A DNA stretch of 64,000 nucleotides from Pseudoips prasinana (Eukaryota > Arthropoda > Insecta > Lepidoptera > Nolidae): NCBI GenBank assembly GCA_951640165.1, contig OX621254.1, positions 24,216,001 through 24,280,000 on the forward strand, written 5' to 3'. The translations under genes and the position numbers were made by a program. Under the pieces are notes generated by a model that did no database searches, had not been told where the DNA came from, and saw only the letters and a program-made list of their open reading frames with translations. Of the stretch, positions 59,416 to 64,000 are shown piece after piece; the first letter of the stretch is position 1; every line of letters begins with the position of its first letter.

Positions 59416-60054
59416 AATATTTATACATATGTATATATCTATTTATGCATATGTATAATCGTATGACTCTTGTTACGTATTCGTACGTAATATTAGATTA
59501 ATTTAGATTTATAACTTCTAATTGCAATTAGTACATCTTCTGCTACCTTCATCAGGTTATTTTCAATTCAGGTCCATTCAACGCAAAAAGGCCGCCAATT
59601 GCATAATAAGTTTATTTCCTTGTTTGTAACCATTGTTTTGTTTTACTTATTTTTGCAATAAAGTGTACTTCTTCTTCTTCTTCTGCATTGTGGAGATCTT
59701 TGGGGAGGCATTTGTCGATGAATTGAAGATGATTCAATAATAAGTAGCTCTCTGCCGCACTCTTTCAGCTCACGTGGGCAACGATTTATATTGCCCTGCA
59801 GCGAGATCAAAATAACCTATATCTATCCCCAAGGTTCAATTTATCTTCTTGCGTAGTTTCATAATGATCGTTTTGGTAGATTAGGCGTAAAAAGTAACAT
59901 AAAGATAGGTAATTTCCTATTTATTTTTAATATCCCCATGAACAGTACAATTGAACTCATATATGTATAAAGTAAATACTTGAATTATCAAATTATTAGT
60001 TTCATCTAGAAATAAGGTTTTTATTCATAAACATTTTTTTTTATTATATACAGG
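59416..60054. other. AT-rich, no gene
   Basis: An RTE scrap at 59690-59715 (TGTGGAGATCTTTGGGGAGG) is the only recognised piece. Confidence 0.5.
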
Positions 60055-60262
60055 GTTATTTTTAAGACAACACCCGCACTATGGATATTAATCCCTGTAT
60101 CGCGGGGTACTTTACAAACATATAATTTACGAACACAAAGTACATGCAGACTCAGTCCAACTATTTATAGGACATTTAAATAGTTGCCCTCCCCGGGAAT
60201 CGCACCCGGGGCACGATGTGGCGAGACGACTGTTTTAACTGCTGCGCCACACGTGCAGTCCA
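60055..60262 (-). repeat. SINE-B copy
   Basis: CCTGTATCGCGGGGTACTTT, CTATTTATAGGACATTTAAAT, head with GGGAATCGCACCCGGGGCAC on the plus strand. Confidence 0.8.
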
Positions 60263-60600
60263 ACAAAATCTTTTTTTTGGGTTGGTGACGGGACCGTTAT
60301 AGCTCATGGTTTGTTTTGGAGTTTGATAATTTGTTTGTTTTATTTTTATTTGTTTTATACCAATTCACGATCAATACGGACAGATAACGAAATCAAGTAG
60401 CAGCTAGCGCACTACTCGATGGTGGAGAGGGGTCACCTGAGACCTGAGGCATTGATCATGCCTACAGACGTTGGGTCATTTGAGAGACTCATGTCTTAAA
60501 TATGTAAATTAAATGTAGATGTATGTAGGTTAAGATTTTATGTACTAAAAAAGAGCGCGTTACTCGCCACACAACAGTTTGGCGAGATTACTTATATGTT

Positions 60601-60906
60601 ATATAATAAAATCGTAGGAAAGTCAAAACTGTACATTGAATATTTTTTAAAAAGGATACTTGGGGCGTGATCTACAGTAGATATCGAAGCCAAAAATATA
60701 ATTTTTTGAATTTTTGTCTGTGTGTCTGTATGTATGTCCGGGCTAAACTCAAAAATTACTGCATGGATTTACTTCAAATTTTTCATGAATATTACTAAGA
60801 GGTCGGGTCAACATATAGGCTACATATTATCACGCTATCACCTACGGGGGAGGAGCTGTGATAATTTATAAAATTGAACGCGGGTAAAACCACGGGGCAC
60901 ATCTAG
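60601..60906 (+). mobile_element. Helitron E1, intact-looking copy
   Basis: TATAATAAAATCGTAGGAAA to ACGCGGGTAAAACCACGGGG...CTAG at 60903-60906. Confidence 0.75.
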
Positions 60907-61288
60907 TATATTATACAATTGTAAAATATATATATATATATAAAAAAATGACTGTGGTGCGTTGCCACTTTGTACCCTCCTCCACGACATATAAATTAAT
61001 ATCTTGGAACAACTTACACACTGCCATCTGATACCAAAGCAAGCAGAGCCCGTACTAGGGCAACCAGGCAACTGATAAAAATACTTATATATTTCAATTC
61101 AAAATTCGTTTATTCCGTTAAAATATTACATTTGTGTGGAATCGTCAATTTTTTTTACCCTACCGTGCAGTGCATGACGTGGCAGCTACTGAGAAACACT
61201 GCCAGAAAACTCAGTAGGAATCCTTTTTTAAAATATATATTTCTTAAATAAATTTACATTGTATTTAAATGTGTTAATTTAGAGCGAC

Positions 61289-61681
61289 TCAATCCCAAGC
61301 TGTTTTGTCACTTAAATAATCAGAAGTTTTGTAATAAGCCCTGCTACACAATTTGGCTTTTATAATTCTTTTAAACTTATTCATAGACATTTCTCGGATA
61401 TCACTGGGAAGTTTGTTATAGAATCTTATACATTGCCCCATAAAAGAGTTACTTACTTTGTGGAGACGGGTGGTATGTAACACAAAGTTATGCTTATATC
61501 GAGTATTTATATTATGAGTATCACTCCTTTTACAGAAGGAGTCTTTATATTTATGCATATAAATTAGATTCTCATATATATACTGACATGCTACAGTCAG
61601 AATGTTAATCTCTTTAAACTTCTCTCTCAAAGATTCTCGCGGACCAAGTTTATATATTGCTCTTACAGCTCTTTTTTGCAA
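61289..61681 (-). pseudogene. LINE ORF2 C-terminal fragment, long open frame
   Basis: 130 codons open: KRAVRAIYKLGPRESLREKF, EINILTVACQYIYENLIYMH, TRLHKVSNSFMGQCIRFYNK and a DYLSDKTAWD end. A characteristic LINE polyprotein C-terminus with an intact stop. The reverse transcriptase core is missing. Confidence 0.82.
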
Positions 61682-61734
61682 TACAAATATGGTGTTAATG
61701 TCCGCAGCGCTACCCCAGAGAAGAATTCCATTTA

Positions 61735-62327
61735 CTAGCTGTACCCCGCGGTTTTACCCGCGTTAAACTTTATAAATTATCACAGCTCCTCCCCCGTAGG
61801 TGATAGCGTGATAATATGTAGCCTATATTATGTTGACCCGTCTTCTTAGTTATATTCATGCAAAATTTTAAGTTAATCCATGCAGTACTTTTTTAGTTTA
61901 GCCCGGACGTACATGCAGACAAAAATTCTAAAAACTATATTTTTGGCTTCGGTAAAGATTTTAGATCACGACCCAGGAATCTTTTAAAAAAAAAACTTGT
62001 GTGTACTTATGTACACGCGTTAGAAGTTATACTTCTTAATATACAACTTGAACATAGTTATCAGTTTTCATACCACCTAGAACTAACGTCATGCTGTTAT
62101 TTTTACGATGCGCGCGCACGTTGCGCGCGCATTGTAAAAATTCACTCTCATACTATTTCATACCACCTAGAACTAACTTCATGCTGATAAATTTGTTGGA
62201 GTCGGTGTGCGCGCGCATCGTAAAAATTCACTCTCATCATTTTTCTCCATCGCGCCAAAAGAAGTATAACTTCAAAAATATTCAATGTACAGTTTAGTCT
62301 TTCCTACGATTTTATTATATGTATAGA
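61735..62327 (-). mobile_element. Helitron E1 with a MITE insertion
   Basis: CTAG at 61735, CCGCGGTTTTACCCGCG hairpin, TCTATACATATAATAAAATC start at 62327. Positions ~62000-62275 are an inserted element bounded by GTTAGAAGTTATACTTCTT and AAGAAGTATAACTTC. Confidence 0.75.
62068..62240 (+). repeat. Imperfect ~88-bp tandem duplication with GC-alternating palindrome
   Basis: CATACCACCTAGAACTAAC and GTAAAAATTCACTCTCAT occur twice. Between them lies TGCGCGCGCACGTTGCGCGC, a purine-pyrimidine-alternating tract. Confidence 0.8.
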
Positions 62328-62714
62328 TGTTTCCAACTGCAGCCGATAGAACGAATGATTTAGTCATTTTTAACTTTCATCTATTTAAACGCCGATCTAG
62401 ATCACGATGATCGTCTACACACATCAACAAAGTCTAGGGATACGTTATTTTGAAATCAAACATGGCTTTATTGTTTAAAACCTATTTAGTTTCCTTAAAA
62501 AGTTTATTTACAGATTTAAACCTTGTCTATTCTTTATTCAAAATTTAAAAATTAAAATGAGAAACAAATGAAAACACGCAAAGCACAGCGCAATCTTGAG
62601 TTGTATCTAATTTCAAGAAGTTGCATTAAAATTTTTTTTGCGTGTTAATTGAAGAAAACCTGATAAATTGTTTTATTTTCTTTTCTCAATTGGTTGTGTA
62701 AGCTTTTTAGCGTC

Positions 62715-63740
62715 ATGCCACGCCATCATTTGAGTCGAGATGAAATGTTACGGGCAGTTGGCATGTTACAAAACGGTGCTATTCAACGCGTCGTTGCTGA
62801 GTCTCTGGGCACAAGCCAAAATGTGGTATCCAGGCTGTGGTCACGTTATCGCGCTACTGGAGATGTGGCAGAACGGCACACAGGTAGATATCGTGTTACC
62901 ACTCAGAGACAGGATCGATTTCTCCAAATGACCGCCAGAAGACTACCCAATATCACAGCGATGCAACTAGTGCAAAGGCTCCAGGAGGGTCAGCAGCTGC
63001 TGGTGAGCGACCAAACCGTGCGAAGGAGGCTGCATGAAGTTGGTCTTCATGCTCGCAGACCGCTACGAGTCCCAGCGCTGCGACGTGGCAATCGCGGTAG
63101 GCGACTTTTATGGGCTCAAGAACATTTGACATGGAGTGATCAACAATGGTCATAGGTGCTGTTCACTGATGAGTCCCGCTATGGATTTCATCCAGATTCG
63201 AGACGAACACGCGTTTGGAGAACTCCAGGCAGGGTCAGCCGTCTCCGACATCCACAGGAGGTCCACTCTTACCAAGGCGGGACAATTATGGTGTGGGCAG
63301 GAATACGAATCGGCGGACGAACCCAACTCATTTGGATTCAGGGCAGCATGACTGCCCATAGATACCGTGAGGAGGTAGTAGAACGTGTCATTGTCCCGCT
63401 CAGGGCCCTAACGGGGCAAGAATTTCAGCTCATGCATGACAATGCACCTTCCCATACAGCGCGGCTGGTGAGGGCCGCCCTTCGAGAACACGATGTTCAG
63501 GTATTAGATTGGCCTCCACAGTCGCCAGACTTAAACCCAATTGAACACGCCTGGGACATGTTACAGCGAAGAGCATTGAGGGATTTTCCGCCCAACTTGA
63601 CAACAGAAGAACAACTTTTCGAACATTTAAAAAGAACTTGGGACTGCATACCCCAGCAAGACATTTACACCTTAATTTTAAGTATGGAAAATCGTTGCCG
63701 CTGTGTGATTAATGTTAGAGGAGGAAATACCGATTACTGA
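62715..63740 (+). pseudogene. Tc1-type transposase with a single internal stop
   Basis: One frame of 342 codons: HTH region (LSRDEMLRAVGMLQNGAIQR, TSQNVVSRLWSRYRATGDV), catalytic motifs VLFTDESRYG, LMHDNAPSHTA and PPQSPDLNPIEHAWD with 34 residues between the second Asp and Glu (DD34E). A lone TAG at 63153-63155 interrupts it just before VLFTDES. Length is normal for the family. Terminal inverted repeats were not found. Confidence 0.92.
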
Positions 63741-64000
63741 TTATCAGATTTGGTAAGATTTTTATTCATTTAATTCGATTGAATAATTTTATAAGAATAA
63801 AATGTTTTTGTTCACTCAGTAATTTTCTATGGCTTAATTAATTTAAGACTTTTATTAATTAGAAAAACAAAATCGCATCGTGTTGTTAATGTTTAAATAT
63901 CGGCCATGAAATTATCTTTAATTCTTCCATTTACAGTCATAACAAAATGTTTATAGTTTTCTAGATAATCAATGAAATGTTCAATATCCCTAGATTGTGT

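Overview
The window is AT-rich eukaryotic DNA with long, transposon-filled introns. The repeat complement points to a moth or butterfly (Lepidoptera): tRNA-like SINEs, short non-autonomous Helitrons ending in CTAG, RTE-type LINE tails, mariner/Tc1 elements and a 5S-like repeat. That assignment is inference from repeat character; no marker gene gives a species.

One host gene is visible. It lies on the minus strand and spans nearly the whole left three quarters. I could place 22 coding exons (48494 down to 490) with GT-AG junctions (one GC-AG), and every junction keeps reading phase, giving about 1244 codons. The protein is a NACHT and WD-repeat (NWD1/NWD2-like) STAND protein: a low-complexity N-terminus (exon 1 and the first half of exon 2), the conserved N-terminal NWD region (exons 2-8), a NACHT NTPase module with a P-loop in exon 9 and the Walker-B-like region in exon 11, a helical linker (exons 12-16), and WD40 repeats (end of exon 16 to exon 22). 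Both ends are open: exon 1 begins inside a codon, and exon 22 ends on a splice donor near the left edge. Three structural oddities affect this gene: exon 11 lies in a nine-copy 181-bp tandem array, the 3' end of exon 5 with its donor is duplicated in an 88-bp tandem repeat, and exon 2 uses a GC donor. The P-loop and Walker B residues look degenerate.

The rest is mobile DNA, much of it nested. Intron 13 holds a complete 4.96-kb LTR element (13692-18655, target duplication AGTAG) with no visible pol gene, and a 2.41-kb terminal-inverted-repeat element (20188-22600) that split a SINE. Intron 1 holds a broken mariner (43060-44800), and a deletion derivative of it lies in intron 4 (37506-37986). 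An RTE insertion with an 11-bp target duplication lies upstream of exon 1 at 52251-52620, and a Tc1 element with one internal stop closes the window (62715-63740). The 48.5-64 kb region is upstream of the gene as far as it can be read; I found no second host gene there, only repeats and a CRE-like cluster at 57387-57407.
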